Origin: Athripsodes cinereus
Taxonomy: Eukaryota; Arthropoda; Insecta; Trichoptera; Leptoceridae
Assembly (NCBI GenBank): GCA_947579605.1
Contig: OX388325.1
Location: forward strand, 15,061,572 to 15,125,571
Length of the DNA stretch: 64,000 bases
Direction of reading: 5' to 3'
Shown: one piece after another, positions 35,257 to 46,201 of the stretch
Position numbering within the stretch: position 1 is the first letter of the stretch
How the letters are laid out: every line of letters starts with the position of its first letter
The notes under the pieces: model-generated
The model's database searches: none
Seen by the model: only the letters and a program-made list of their open reading frames with translations
What the model was told of the DNA's origin: nothing
Position numbers and translations under genes: made by a program

Positions 35257-36109
35257 CGTACAGTGAACCTTTTGGCCATCACATTCGTGTGAGATTTTTG
35301 ATGCATTTTACTTTTTTGCTCTATAGATTGAATGGTAAATTTCTCAGTCATTTTGCTGCGTTTGTGGTCATTTAATTTAAGTATACAAAGGAGGTAAAAT
35401 TCGTTCTAGGACAACAAGTGGCTTTAATCTTAATTTTTTGAGTATCATCTAGTACCTTGAATGTTTTCTGGAACAACTCTTCTATACTGGACTGGAATGA
35501 GTGGTATAGAGGAGTTGCTCCGGACAGCGCAGGGTACTTGCAGAAGATGATTTGATGGTGCTTGGCCCCCTTCCTCGTCTTTCTTCCAATTTTCCAAGTC
35601 TCTCCAGGTTGTCAGGCTCTGTTCACGCGAGGTCTAAAACATATTCACCGAGTTTACTTATACTATGCAATTATCAAAAATCAGAGCCACGTCGATCTTT
35701 TTTCTCCCGATAGTTTATGAATATATATTTTTTCGACCAGATCATTTTAAGTGCAGCACTTAGCTTTGTAATTGACGATAATTTTTGTGTAATTAAAACA
35801 AAGTAAATAAATATGAAAAAAACTAATATTTACATATATATTGCATTATGTAGTTTTATCATTCACCGTGAAGGTCGGGGCAGCTAGCTGACTGCAGTTT
35901 TAAGACAATCTTCTGGGCCTCTTTCGTCAAGATGTAATGTTGGAACATCCCGAATGACCTGTGAAGGATAAACGGCGGATGCTCTTTGCTATCTTATCTG
36001 ACTAAATATACCTAATATCCATTAGCACCATCTTGCAATAATTAAAACATTACACTGTTTTTTACGTGTACCTACTTGTAATTAAGAAAAAAAAACGCCC
36101 CTGGAGTTC
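35257..36109. other. Gene-free stretch with LINE traces
   Basis: GAGTTGCTCCGGACAGCGCAG at about 35509 and GTCTCTCCAGGTTGTCAGGC at about 35600 look like fragments of the E and F LINE families. Nothing coding. Confidence 0.4.
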
Positions 36110-36335
36110 TCGGTAAAGAATAGATTTCTCTCTATTTTCCGTAAGTCAGGTGTTTGTTAAACCTCACGCGCAAGACATTGAGTAACAATTCAGCGATGAG
36201 GCGACGTGCCACACGTCCTAAATTTATTATTATTATTATTTTGTTGGCGCGGAGAGGACAATCTGCATGTTTATTGCATGCAGTTGATCCGCCCGCTACA
36301 TCACTTGTGGGGTATGCTGCGATGTTATAGTATTA
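36110..36335 (+). repeat. Interspersed repeat family C copy
   Basis: A + strand copy: CGGTAAAGAATAGATTTCTC, TCAGCGATGAGGCGACG, GCGGAGAGGACAATCTGC, TGTTTATTGCATGCAG, then CACTTGTGGGGTATGCTGC and a TAGTATTACTATG end. Confidence 0.65.
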
Positions 36336-36349
36336 CTATGAAAGATTTA

Positions 36350-36430
36350 AAACATGGGCGGCCAACCTTTTCAGCAGCCGGGCCAAATTTTAGAAATGAG
36401 ATTTCCTACCGGGCCACCACAACAATATAT
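36350..36430. mobile_element. Possible hAT-like element end
   Basis: GGGCGGCCAACCTTTTCAGC followed by AGCCGGGCCAAATTTTAG and CTACCGGGCCACC resembles a common arthropod hAT-type MITE end. The other end and the target duplication were not found. Confidence 0.35.
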
Positions 36431-37261
36431 TCCATATATGGAACATTTAATAATTTTACTTCACCTTTGAATTTCTACCCCTTACCTAAATTTTCTAAAT
36501 GGTACCTATATAAGTTTGAAATGTTTTGCAAACTCCTCGGTTTTCTTTAAGAATATTTTCTCCTAATATCTTTTTTTTTTTTAAATACGTATGACGAGCC
36601 CAAGCGCCTGCATTATAAGGGCCTAAGGACAATTAAAATTAAAAATAAATAAACTGTGTGTGTGGTGTATTTGGGTTTATTTCATATCCAGATTCATGTT
36701 TTAAATAATGATAAAAAATATTTTTATACACTAGATAGGGAAATATGTACTTATGTACCTACTTAATATAGCAACTGAAAGATAATGCGAAAGGTACAAG
36801 TGTATTATATCTTATCTTTGCGATACACGGGAAGTGGAAGTGACCGCATGCGAACCAATATAATTTATTGTTTTCTTTTTGCGTTATCTTACTTGTAACA
36901 TAGTTCTCTGATAAAATTATTTTACAACACGTAGGTTTATACAATTACCCGAAAGATCCCGAGTTCGAATCCACCCGCTGCCGACATACTCCGCTTTCAC
37001 GATGATTATTTTTAGGGCCTCTTCAGCTGTACTGATTTAGTCTTTTTATTAGGAAACATTGAAACGTCGGTACATTTCTTCGGAATTATTGTGTTCCAAC
37101 ATCGATGTCCTTCAAGTATTAGCAATGTATTATTGTCTTACAAACTTTCTCAACCAACGTCAGTTTAAAACTGGAAGCAAAATTTGTTCGGCCGCATGAC
37201 CGATTTTTTTCTTTGAATTACCGATCGACTATATCTTTGGTCTTAGTACATTTCGCGCATT
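36431..37261. other. Gene-free stretch
   Basis: AT-rich; CCGAGTTCGAATCCACCCGC at about 36959 is a possible B-box-like SINE trace. No coding exon of fzr could be recognised here. Confidence 0.4.
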
Positions 37262-37800
37262 CGCTATAAATTATTTATTTATTTATTTATTTATAATAAT
37301 ACATACGGCTTACGCCTTTAATACATAGTTATAAACAATAATTGTACAACACCACCATCGTATCAAATTAAAACTCAAAACAAAAATAAAATATACTGCA
37401 TCACTTCAAATTATAAAAATAAAAATTACCACAGAATAAAATTACAACATATCAACAGCATCATGTCAAATCATAAAAAAAAAACTGTATCATATCTAAC
37501 CATAAAATAAAGTTACTACACACTGCATCACATCGAATTTCAAAATAAAAATAAAACACACTGTCATGTCAAATTATAGAATAAAATTACAGCACATTCA
37601 TCATGTCAAAGCATAAAATAAAAATAAAACATATTGAATCATATCAAACCATAAAATAAATTTACAGCACACCACATAAAATTATAAAATAAAAAAAATA
37701 AAAATACACCGTATCATATCAAATTATAAAATAAAATAAAATTATAACATACTGCATCATATCAAATCATAAAATAAAAACAATTTTTTTAATCTTATAT
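37262..37800. repeat. Degenerate AT-rich tandem repeat upstream of fzr exon
   Basis: Begins with (TTTA)n and a GGCTTACGCCTTTAATACAT block (LINE-tail-like), then about ten imperfect repeats built from CAAATTATAAAATAAAATTA and CATACTGCATCATATCAAAT. The spacing is irregular, roughly 40-65 bp. It ends about 20 bp before the polypyrimidine tract of the 37818 exon. Confidence 0.7.
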
Positions 37801-37817
37801 CTTTTCTTTATTTCCAG

Positions 37818-38140
37818 CTATACCCCGCACCGCCGACTCACAACCGTCCTGCAAAAAACAACGCGGAGATGGAACCGCAACCGTCACGACTCCCGCGACC
37901 GAAGGAGGCGTCCCTACAGGACAGCCCTCGGCTCCCAACCAGGCGGGGGCAGCCGCGGGGGCTGGGGCAGGAGCCGGAGGCGGAGCTCCTAGAGAGGGTC
38001 TCGCCTACGGTTGCCTGTTGAGGAATGAACTTCTGGGGGCTAGGGTGCAAGAACTGAGACCCCCTGCGGATGGAAGAGCGGCCACAGCACCTGTCACGCC
38101 TACACTGCCTGTCTTCAAATTTAAATCACCCTCAAAGCAG
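37818..38140 (+). CDS. fzr: fzr exon (first visible), N-terminal linker
   Basis: Acceptor TTTATTTCCAG and donor CAG|GTGAGC. Reads, after two bases of a split codon, [18 protein letters not shown], a 45-residue Pro/Ala/Gly-rich stretch containing [14 protein letters not shown], then [20 protein letters not shown] and FKFKSPSKQ. The AY-CLLKNELLG block is conserved in fzr proteins; the Ala/Gly-rich insert is not something I recall from the fly protein. The exon is far more GC-rich than its surroundings. The incoming phase requires a preceding exon ending after one codon base. Confidence 0.9.
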
Positions 38141-41100
38141 GTGAGCGGATTTTTTTTCTTATTTATTCATTACCTATACAACAGAAATTACAAAATATTG
38201 AAACAATATGCAATGGTGAGATAATCATTATGTAGTCATTTCCACTAACTACTACTACTACTACTACTATACCATCACGGCATATCCCACAAGTGGGGTA
38301 ACCAGCAGACCAGCTGCAGACTAACTAACCTCACCATATTGATTAAATTTCGTAGATTTATGCATATTTTGTCAGTTTTTAAGGTTTTTTTTTGTTTGTA
38401 TACTTTTAAATTGTTTGTTTTTTCTTTTGCTGCGACTTGTCAATTTTAAATAAATTATTGAATATTTTCAGACTATTATAATTTTTTGTTGTGCTCGACA
38501 ATTTTTTTTATCGTATTTTGTCGTTTTTCAAAGTGTTTTTTTTGGCGATTTTTGTCAAGATTAAATACAGTTGTATATTCAAAAAATATTGGATACACCG
38601 TCATGCCTCTTGCCACAATCTTCGCGTATGGTACTATTATGTACACAACTACACAATCTCTCAGATTTTTACCACACATCCTACTCTACCATCTCATTTC
38701 TATACAACACCATCATGTCATATCCGACAAACAGGGTAGCTGTAATAAACATGCGAGCTGTCCTCTCCGTTCCAAAAAATTCAGGATATGTGGCAAATGC
38801 TGAAATTAAGATGTAAAATTTCTGTATTTTTTTCAAGCTTTTATTGGACACTCGAAAACTTACGGAAAAAAGTTTTTGCTAGTGAGACCAATTCTTTGCT
38901 AGGTACTCCACGGCTAATCCATTTCATTTCTACTGTTGAAATAACTTTATTTCTCGGATATTTCAGGAGTCCAAGGACTCCTATTTATCCGTTTAGGTGA
39001 AAATTTATAAATATTTGGACTCTCTCTAGTCTAATACCACTATGCCAGTGTTGGCATCTCCGATCCTACCACGTCATCTCATTTCTACTGCATTTATTCC
39101 ACTTTCATCCTTCTTCAGCCATGTCCACGTCTCACTTGCATAAGTACATAAGTGTTGTCACTACGGTAAAAGAATCCGCCAACTTTTAATAATGATAATA
39201 TTAATAATTATTTTTTAAGATGCGCCGTTTTGTGGAAGAACCACTGCAAGGGCCTATTCAAGAATCATAACATCTTCTGAACAATAGGGTCTTTTACCCT
39301 GCCCCAAACACTTCCACACTCCCCAGGGTTTAATGTGATAGATATGTTTCTATTTGCAATTATTAGTCAGATTACACTGTTTACCATATTGCCAGCAACT
39401 TTTCTCCTTTGGATGTCGCTTTAACACTTTCAATCTCACGCGAACAAACAACCTCAACTTACATAGAATAAAATTGATTTTTAAATTTCTAATAATAAAA
39501 GATAGATAGTTAGAAATGTTAATATAATACATGACACATTGTAAGACACCTTGGCTGGTTGTTGTATTAGATCACTGGGACGACATATATAGGCGGACGT
39601 CTGTGGGTGACGACGGTTTAGTCTACACACGCATACAACTCTCTGAGAGGCACTCAATTGGGAGGACAGAACCAACACTACATTGTTAATAGTAATAAAT
39701 AAATAAAATACTATACACTGCAGTTGTGTGTGAATTATCAGACTGAACAAGAGCTCTCCCAGCCTTGTATGGTTGACACAGGAGCCCACACAATGACAGT
39801 GGCCTGATTGGTGGACTTTTTTAAATCAAATTATTGTCTTTGTCATTAACTTTTACAGCACGACCATGTAGATGTATAGGAATCTCCATTAGTTCTACGT
39901 TCTCATTACAAGAGCAAGGCATTAAAAAGTGATTATTAGATTAATTGATAACTTGATCTGAAGTATATTTTAATTGTAACTGTAAACATTGATAAAGCTT
40001 TCGTCAAATTATGTCTATTATTTTTATTATGACTTATCTTGCTGAGATCATTACTTCAGCTATAAGCCAATATGTCCCAAAAGCATTAATTAAAATAAAA
40101 CAGGCAATTCTTTTACAATATATCTTAATCACCGAGTTCGTCGGTAGCCTGGAGGTAGAGTCTCGCCCTCGTGAACATGGGGTCCATGGTTCGATACCAG
40201 ATGCCGGCAAACTCCCCTTTCAAGACACAAGCCTTTAGTAGCTTACTGTGAAAGGTGTATAAGGTTGTATTTGGGTTTATAACAAAAACCCAGATATATC
40301 TTCAAAAAAAAATCCTAAGAAATACGGGGTTATGTCTAATGAAATAATATATCAATATCCGCTGCTAAACTATTGAGTATTTATATGGCCCTTCCGACTA
40401 GTGACTCCGAGATATGTTTCTTCTGCTCATATTTCATTTGGTCTAAAAATCTTCGATGGATCCTCTCCCTTATTGGGAAGAGGACCCATTGGGATTTTTC
40501 AAAGATCTGACGGTTAAAGCATTTCTCACTCTATCACGCAATGTTTTACCAACTATTCTTCTCAGCGATCGCATCTCCACTGCATTAATTCCATTTTCAT
40601 CCTTCTTCAACCAAATCCATTTTTTGCTTGCATACATAAGTGTCAGTACCAGTAATTCTTTATTAAAGTGAACCTTCACAAAGTTGTTTCAAATACAAAA
40701 CAATCAATATTTATTTTTTTGTTACAGGAGAATTTAGACCCGGCCGCATATAGTCTCTCCCCCATTTCAGCCAAATCACAGAAACTGCTCAGATCACCCA
40801 GGAAAGCCACCAGGAAGATATCCAGGATACCATTTAAGGTACAAAATAATATGTTATATGATTATCGATCTAATTTTTACAACAAATTACAAAAACTTAG
40901 TGCGAGACCTATTTTTTGCAGAGAGTTCACAGATAAAAATAATATCCAGATTATAGGTATATTTTAAATCAAAATGTTAAAAACGTTAAAAAAGAATTTA
41001 AGTAATTTAACAATATTTTTTTTTGTTAGGTTCTGGATGCCCCTGAATTACAAGACGACTTCTACTTGAACCTGGTGGACTGGTCAGCGCAGAATGTTCT

Positions 41101-44100
41101 CAGTGTCGGTCTTGGCAGTTGCGTCTATCTCTGGAGCGCGTGTACTAGTCAGGTAATATTCAGACTCAATAGACAATTTATACTATACCATCAAGGCATA
41201 TCGCACAAGTAGGGTAGCCAGCAGACCTGAGGCCTAAGTCAACAACACACTTTCGCGTCACGTTCCCGCTCCGTTAGCGTTCGGGTGCAGACGATGTTGC
41301 GCCAAAGTGTTAATTTTCGTAACTATTGTGTATCTGAGCAACGAAATTGACACTTGCTTGCAACTTCGTCTGCACCCGAACGCTAACGGGAGCGTGACGT
41401 GAAAGTGTGTTATTGACTCAGGCCTCTGCTGCATGTGATAAACATACAAAGTGAATTTATAATGCATTTGTCATATGCAATAAATATGCAAAGTTCAAAG
41501 ACAAAAACATTTTTTTAGTACAATTGAAAATATATTGAAAAATGTGGTAGAACTTTATATTGCCGTTTACTAAATGGCTAAGTCAATGAATGGTTGAATC
41601 CCCAGAATTGGGGAAACCGCTGAAGAAAGAGTGAGAGAAAAGTGTTTGGCAGCAAGTCAAAGACTGCACTATTACATCACACTTGAGACACTTTGAAGGC
41701 AGTTAAACTGCAAAATAATCCTGAATTATAATTGTCAAATCATTTGAATTTATTACATTTGTTTGTACGTGTTTTAGGTGACGAGGCTATGTGATCTCTC
41801 CAGTGATGGCAATGCCGTTACATCCGTGTCTTGGAGTGAGAGAGGGGCCTACGTAGCAGTGGGAACACAGAAGGGATACATCTCTGTGTGGGACGTTGCC
41901 AAAAATACTGAGGTAATTGTTTTAATATGTTTATTTATTTATTCAGGCAATAAACGACTTTCGCCTTTCACAATGTCAAAACAGTTCAAATCAGTTTTTA
42001 TACACATTACAACTTACTCTAATTTCACATTAAATATATCATTCTGAAAACAAATCATAATTAAATTAAATATTCTTGCCCCACGTCGTACCCGTTCTAC
42101 AAACATACAATTTGTTTATGTGTTTATACATTTTCTATGTATGTTTTAGCATTTTTTTTCTTCATTTTTATATTAAACAAAGTAGGTACCTGAAATTTCT
42201 GTTTATTTGTTGGTAAGAAAAGGATCTTGATTGGTTTGCTCATTGTTGTAATTAATTGTTTATATTATGAATTTTTGACACAATTGGATGTCGGGAACTG
42301 GATTATTTACTTACTAGATGTGTAAGTGTAACCGTAAGTCGATTCATAATCGTCGAAACTCTGTGTTGTGCACTCGTTAAGGAAGTTCACATATGTATGT
42401 GTATCATATACAACATTCCTACCTAGTTAATAATACCTATTCAAATAGGTTGACTATCGGTGAGTGTGATCAATTGGAATGATTAATCTGTTTATATTTA
42501 TTGTTATAGCTGTATGATCCATATGGAATATATAAAAATAAAATACCACAGATCCTCCGCCAGTCTGAGCTTAAAGAGCTTGCCCTTAACATAACTTTTA
42601 TTCAAGAATGTCCTCAAAAGAGAACTTTTAACCTTACAGTATAAGAACATCAAAATTAATATTATTTTTACATATTTTTAGGTTACAAGACTAGTGGGGC
42701 ATAACGCAAGAGTTGGCGCTCTGGCATGGAACGGAGACATTCTCAGTTCTGGCAGTCGAGATAGACACATCAGACAGAGAGACACTAGGACGCCTGCGCT
42801 TGTGGGGGAGAGGACACTAGCTGGACATAGACAGGAAGTCTGCGGACTCAAGTGGTCACCGGACGGACAGTGCCTAGCGTCTGGGGGGAATGATAACAAA
42901 CTATTTGTTTGGTCACAGGTAAGTTTATCTGTTTGTTTAGAAGTGGGATATCCAGCATTAACATTTTTGTTCTATTTAATTTCTTATTCCTGTGTATTAT
43001 TACTAAAGTTATATATATTATGTATCTGTATAATTTTAAGTATATATGTTTTTTGTGTGAATGTGGAATTGACTGTATGTGTGTGCTAGCAAGACGAATG
43101 ATTGATGTGTGCGTGTGTGTTTGTGTTTTTCATATTAATGAATAAATATTGAGATAATGTAAATTAATTGTGACGCACGGTTTTTGGATGATGACTGAGT
43201 GAAATGTTTTATTTTTTTTTCTACCTTGTACATTATATATATAGTTGTTGTCTGTTGTGTGTTTTCAAGAAATAAATAAATAAATAAACAATTTTAATCT
43301 ATCCTGTCACATTACATTCGTTGTGGGGTATGCAGAGAGGACAGGATACCAATTCAATATATCCTTGTGCACAGTATACTTTTGCTTCATTCACATTATT
43401 AATACATTTATAATTCCTCATATATAAATCTTCACATTTTTTTATATACATGTTCTAGCTATGTGATTTTTTGATAACTACTATTTTTGTACCCTTTTTT
43501 CAGACATCCTATGTACATTCTTTCTCTAGTCATTCCTTCCTCATCTTAATTTATTTAAATTAAATTGCAGTGTTTTGTTCTAAAATAATTACCTAATAGA
43601 TATTTAATGTAGATTTATTTTATTTTACGATATTCACTAAATGGTGCTTTCTTTTCTGTAGCACTCTTTGTCACCAGTGCAGACGTACGGAGCCCATTTA
43701 GCTGCCGTGAAAGCCATAGCGTGGTCACCACACCAACACGGATTGTTAGCATCGGGAGGGGGGACGGCAGATAGATGCATACGCTTCTGGAATACACTCA
43801 CAGGACAACCAATGCAGTGTGTTGATACAGGTATGAATATTTTTTAATTTATTTTGGAAACGAGTCTTCAAAATGTTCTTTAAAGGAATACGAGTTGGAA
43901 ATAAGCGTTCAGAGCAGTCCTGAGACATTCTCTGGGAATGAACTGTTTGTTGCTTTACTGTTGAAAATTGTTTTGAAAGTGTAAATGTTATTTATTAAAA
44001 ATATTTGAATATGTCTACCTTTTTTTACACTATTGTGTCTTATCGGGTATCTCTGACGATTGCCATGGAAAAGACCTCTGTCTTGCGCAATTCGGAACAA

Positions 44101-44991
44101 AAAAAAAAAAAAAATGTCTACCTTTTTTTACACTATTGTGTCTTATCGGGTATCTCTGACGATTGCCATGGAAAAGACCTCTGTCTTGCGCAATTCGGAA
44201 CAACTCCAACCCCCGTCGTATTCTAGTCCAATCCAAAATGTTGGGCAGCCATGACATCTATAAATTAATAAGACACTCTAATGCCACTGTAAATATTTAT
44301 TTTATATGTTTTATTATGTTTTTAGGATCTCAAGTGTGCAACCTCGCGTGGTCCAAGCACTCGAGTGAGCTTGTCTCGACACACGGATACTCACAGAATC
44401 AAATATTAGTCTGGAAATATCCATCTTTAACACAGGTATGTTCATAGGTATAGGTTAGTTGGAAGATATCACACTTCTGCGATAAACTCGCCCGTTATAT
44501 AAATTTATTTGTTCAGTATAAATTTGGACATCTTTTGACATTTCTAGAATAAACTGTTTATAATGAATAACCTCTTTTTGAATATGCAACGACATACTGT
44601 TGATTTTTGTGCAATAAAGATTTTTATTATTATTATGTTCTAATAATAAAAATTTCATATTCATGATATTATATGAACATCTGTTTTTTACATGACACTT
44701 TAAAACTTACGGAAAATAGTGTGTGATCTATTCTCTTTACCCATTTAGAATTTCAATTTGAAATATTGATAAACTACCTCAGACTTATCGACTCCAATAT
44801 TTTATGTTTTTCAGGTTGCGAAGCTTACAGGTCACAGTTATAGAGTGCTCTACTTGGCCCTATCACCCGATGGAGAAGCGATAGTAACAGGAGCCGGAGA
44901 CGAAACGTTGCGATTTTGGAACGTCTTCTCCAAGACGACGTCTCATAGGGAAAACAAAAGTCTTTTAACACTCTATACGTCAGTGCGGTGA
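37818..44991 (+). CDS. fzr: fizzy-related / Cdh1, APC/C activator (8 exons, 5' incomplete)
   Basis: Encodes the WD40 co-activator that binds the anaphase-promoting complex and recruits D-box and KEN-box substrates such as mitotic cyclins in late mitosis, G1 and endocycles. Joining 37818-38140, 40728-40838, 41030-41152, 41778-41912, 42682-42918, 43662-43830, 44326-44435 and 44815-44991 gives 1385 nt: two bases completing a split codon, 460 codons and TGA. Every intron is GT...AG. The product has a [10 protein letters not shown] region, the conserved [19 protein letters not shown] linker, [17 protein letters not shown], and seven WD40 blades ending in [15 protein letters not shown]. These features separate fzr/Cdh1 from fizzy/Cdc20. 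Missing are the start methionine and the C-box exon or exons, which I could not find upstream. The C-terminus is Val-Arg, not the usual Ile-Arg. Introns hold SINE, MITE and LINE fragments. Confidence 0.95.
38257..38325 (-). repeat. Family C fragment in fzr intron
   Basis: (CTA)n tail, CATCACGGCATATCCCACAA and GGTAACCAGCAGACCAGCTG; only the 3'-terminal part is present. Confidence 0.7.
38700..38930 (-). repeat. Interspersed repeat family C in fzr intron
   Basis: ACACCATCATGTCATATCCG, TAATAAACATGCGAGCTGTC, GGACACTCGAAAACTTACGG and GGTACTCCACGGCTAA in the family order. Confidence 0.7.
39095..39165 (-). pseudogene. LINE family A trace in fzr intron
   Basis: CTTTCATCCTTCTTCAGCCA and CCACGTCTCACTTGCATAAG are the reverse complement of the [14 protein letters not shown] segment. 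Confidence 0.5.
40134..40311 (+). mobile_element. tRNA-derived SINE (family A) in fzr intron
   Basis: GAGTTCGTCGGTAGCCTGG to CCCAGATATATCTTC with an A-rich tail; same orientation as the gene. Lies about 420 bp upstream of the 40728 exon. Confidence 0.85.
40456..40665 (-). pseudogene. LINE family A fragment in fzr intron
   Basis: The - strand reads [39 protein letters not shown] and then diverges into sequence not shared with the other copies. It ends 62 bp before the 40728 exon. Confidence 0.65.
40728..40838 (+). CDS. fzr: fzr exon, conserved linker
   Basis: 37 codons in phase 0 from GAG AAT TTA. Encodes [19 protein letters not shown] followed by [11 protein letters not shown], one of the most invariant parts of fzr/Cdh1 outside the propeller and basic in character. 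Acceptor GTTACAG, donor AAG|GTACAA. Confidence 0.95.
41030..41152 (+). CDS. fzr: fzr exon, start of WD40 propeller (blade 1)
   Basis: 41 codons, [19 protein letters not shown] then a [19 protein letters not shown] blade. Acceptor TTTTGTTAG, donor CAG|GTAATA. Confidence 0.95.
41188..41470 (-). repeat. Family C copy interrupted by a MITE, fzr intron
   Basis: The first part, ATACCATCAAGGCATATCGC then GGGTAGCCAGCAGACC, and the second part, CTGCATGTGATAAACATAC, are adjacent in other copies of the family but separated here by 41229-41426. Confidence 0.75.
41229..41426. mobile_element. Foldback MITE inside family C, fzr intron
   Basis: Ends GAGGCCTAAGTCAA and TTGACTCAGGCCTC, with inverted similarity over about 70 bp (left ACACTTTCGCGTCACGTTCC; right GGGAGCGTGACGTGAAAGTG; both contain GTTCGGGTGCAGACGA or its complement). 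The central ~60 bp are unpaired. It is CpG-richer than the flanks. The target-site duplication is not clear. Confidence 0.75.
41778..41912 (+). CDS. fzr: fzr exon, WD40 blade 2
   Basis: 45 codons, [19 protein letters not shown] to [13 protein letters not shown]. Acceptor GTTTTAG, donor GAG|GTAATT. The open frame continues past the donor, but those residues are intronic. Confidence 0.95.
42682..42918 (+). CDS. fzr: fzr exon, WD40 blades 3 and 4
   Basis: 79 codons with [20 protein letters not shown] (blade 3), RDTRTP, and [20 protein letters not shown] (blade 4) to LFVWSQ. Acceptor TATTTTTAG, donor CAG|GTAAGT. In blade 3, DRHIRQRD replaces the more usual I-x-Q spacing (DRWIIQRD in fly). Confidence 0.95.
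43662..43830 (+). CDS. fzr: fzr exon, WD40 blade 5
   Basis: 56 codons plus one base: [56 protein letters not shown]. Donor ACAG|GTATGA leaves phase 1. Acceptor TTCTGTAG. Confidence 0.95.
44010..44255 (-). pseudogene. LINE family E relic with 103-bp tandem duplication, fzr intron
   Basis: A ~90-bp block starting ATGTCTACCTTTTTTT and ending TGCGCAATTCGGAACAA occurs at 44010-44100 and again at 44113-44202, separated by an A run. In reverse complement it reads an [20 protein letters not shown] segment, the same LINE domain as 4865-5043. The two copies look identical apart from the A-tract edge. Confidence 0.65.
44326..44435 (+). CDS. fzr: fzr exon, WD40 blade 6
   Basis: Two bases complete Gly, then [20 protein letters not shown] and [16 protein letters not shown]. 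Acceptor TTTTTAG, donor CAG|GTATGT. Confidence 0.95.
44530..44605. mobile_element. Remnant of the 48828-49092 MITE family, fzr intron
   Basis: GACATTTCTAGAATAAACTG then TTATAATGAATAACCTC and TTTTTGAATATGCAACGACA match internal and right-end blocks of the element at 48828-49092, with most of the interior deleted. Confidence 0.55.
44815..44991 (+). CDS. fzr: fzr terminal exon, WD40 blade 7 and C-terminal tail
   Basis: 58 codons and [43 protein letters not shown] and the tail [18 protein letters not shown]. The last two residues of Cdh1 proteins are normally Ile-Arg (the IR tail that docks on APC3/Cdc27); here they are Val-Arg. Confidence 0.95.
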   Translation, partial: VAKLTGHSYRVLYLALSPDGEAIVTGAGDETLRFWNVFSKTTSHRENKSLLTLYTSVR

Positions 44992-46200
44992 AGTGACGAC
45001 GATTACAATGTGTGACAAACGATGTCGATTGACGTCAAAGCCATATGGAATAGTGTACGGACGAATGTGTTTTCGATTTATTTTTGCTTTTATGCTTTTT
45101 TGGGCATTCATGTTGTAAAAATCATAGATTCAAGACTTTTAGGAGTATTTTTTGTTTTTACGATGACAAACTAAAATCTTATATTTCTTGGGTGTTTTGT
45201 TAGAAATAGAATAATCTATTTTTATCAAATCATTATGCCGGTAAAAGAATTTTAAGGTATTTAGGAATATTGGATGTCAGGACAAATAATTTATTTAACC
45301 AAAAGATGGTTAAAAGATTCGTATAAAGTTTGGCTGATATTTCACATAATATTTTTACTCCCGTTCATAAAAGCGATGATAAGGGACCTTTAGTTCAAAA
45401 TTTATAGCTTCTTCATCTTCCTAAATATTGAAAAACTTAAGATGAAGTCTAAAATGTAGAAATTAAAGTGTTAATTGTCAATTTTCCATGTAAGCTACCA
45501 TCCTTACTAATAACAAAGTTTATTCTGCGATAAATAGACTGAGTTATCGCGCCGAAATCAGCAATTTAATTTCAAAGCATAGAAAATATTTTTTATGAAA
45601 TACAAAAATGCATTTACACAAGTTAAGGGTTTTTCAAATTTTTGTGAAACCGGCCAGTGTCAGTGCATCTTGCATACCTACATCATTTTAAATTCTTAGT
45701 AAATGATAAAAGCTGTTTATTCAATGTTCTAACAAAATACTGACGAAATATTTTGTCATAGTTTATAATTATATAATTTTGTATTATATATAAATACACA
45801 TTTTTTTTTATTGTATATATTTCGGTTATATACTGTGTATAGAATTTAGAGAATATAGATTATATATTATATAATTAAGGTATATAAAAAGTTTGTACAT
45901 AAAACAAATATGTATTAATTTTTAGATTTACGTTAAGCTTGAGAGCTGAAAAAAATTGTAAATTGTTATTTAAGTTCTTGACTGGCCCTGGTGTAAAGTC
46001 GTACTAAAATTTTAGTTTTAATTTAAATAAGATGGTTTTGACGTGTGGTGAGAATGTTTGTGCAAAGGGATAGATAGATAGATATATTTAAAAGTTTATA
46101 TTTATTTATTCTATGAACTGTTTTTTTGTAAATTGAATTGATTGATTTTTTTCTGTACGGTGATTAGAAATATTCCAATGGTTTTACGGCATAGAGTCTC
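44992..46200 (+). other. Presumed fzr 3' UTR and downstream sequence
   Basis: AT-rich, no ORF. No AATAAA is seen before about 46555. An ATTAAA variant at 45462-45467 is the first plausible poly(A) signal, but the real end cannot be decided from sequence alone. Confidence 0.45.
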
Positions 46201-46201
46201 T

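Noticed and set aside
37262..37800. CRISPR-like array of spaced repeats
   Set aside because: Repeats are degenerate and AT-rich with irregular spacing in a eukaryotic intron.
41778..42047. 89-codon ORF as a separate small protein
   Set aside because: It is an fzr exon read through its donor site at 41913 into the intron.
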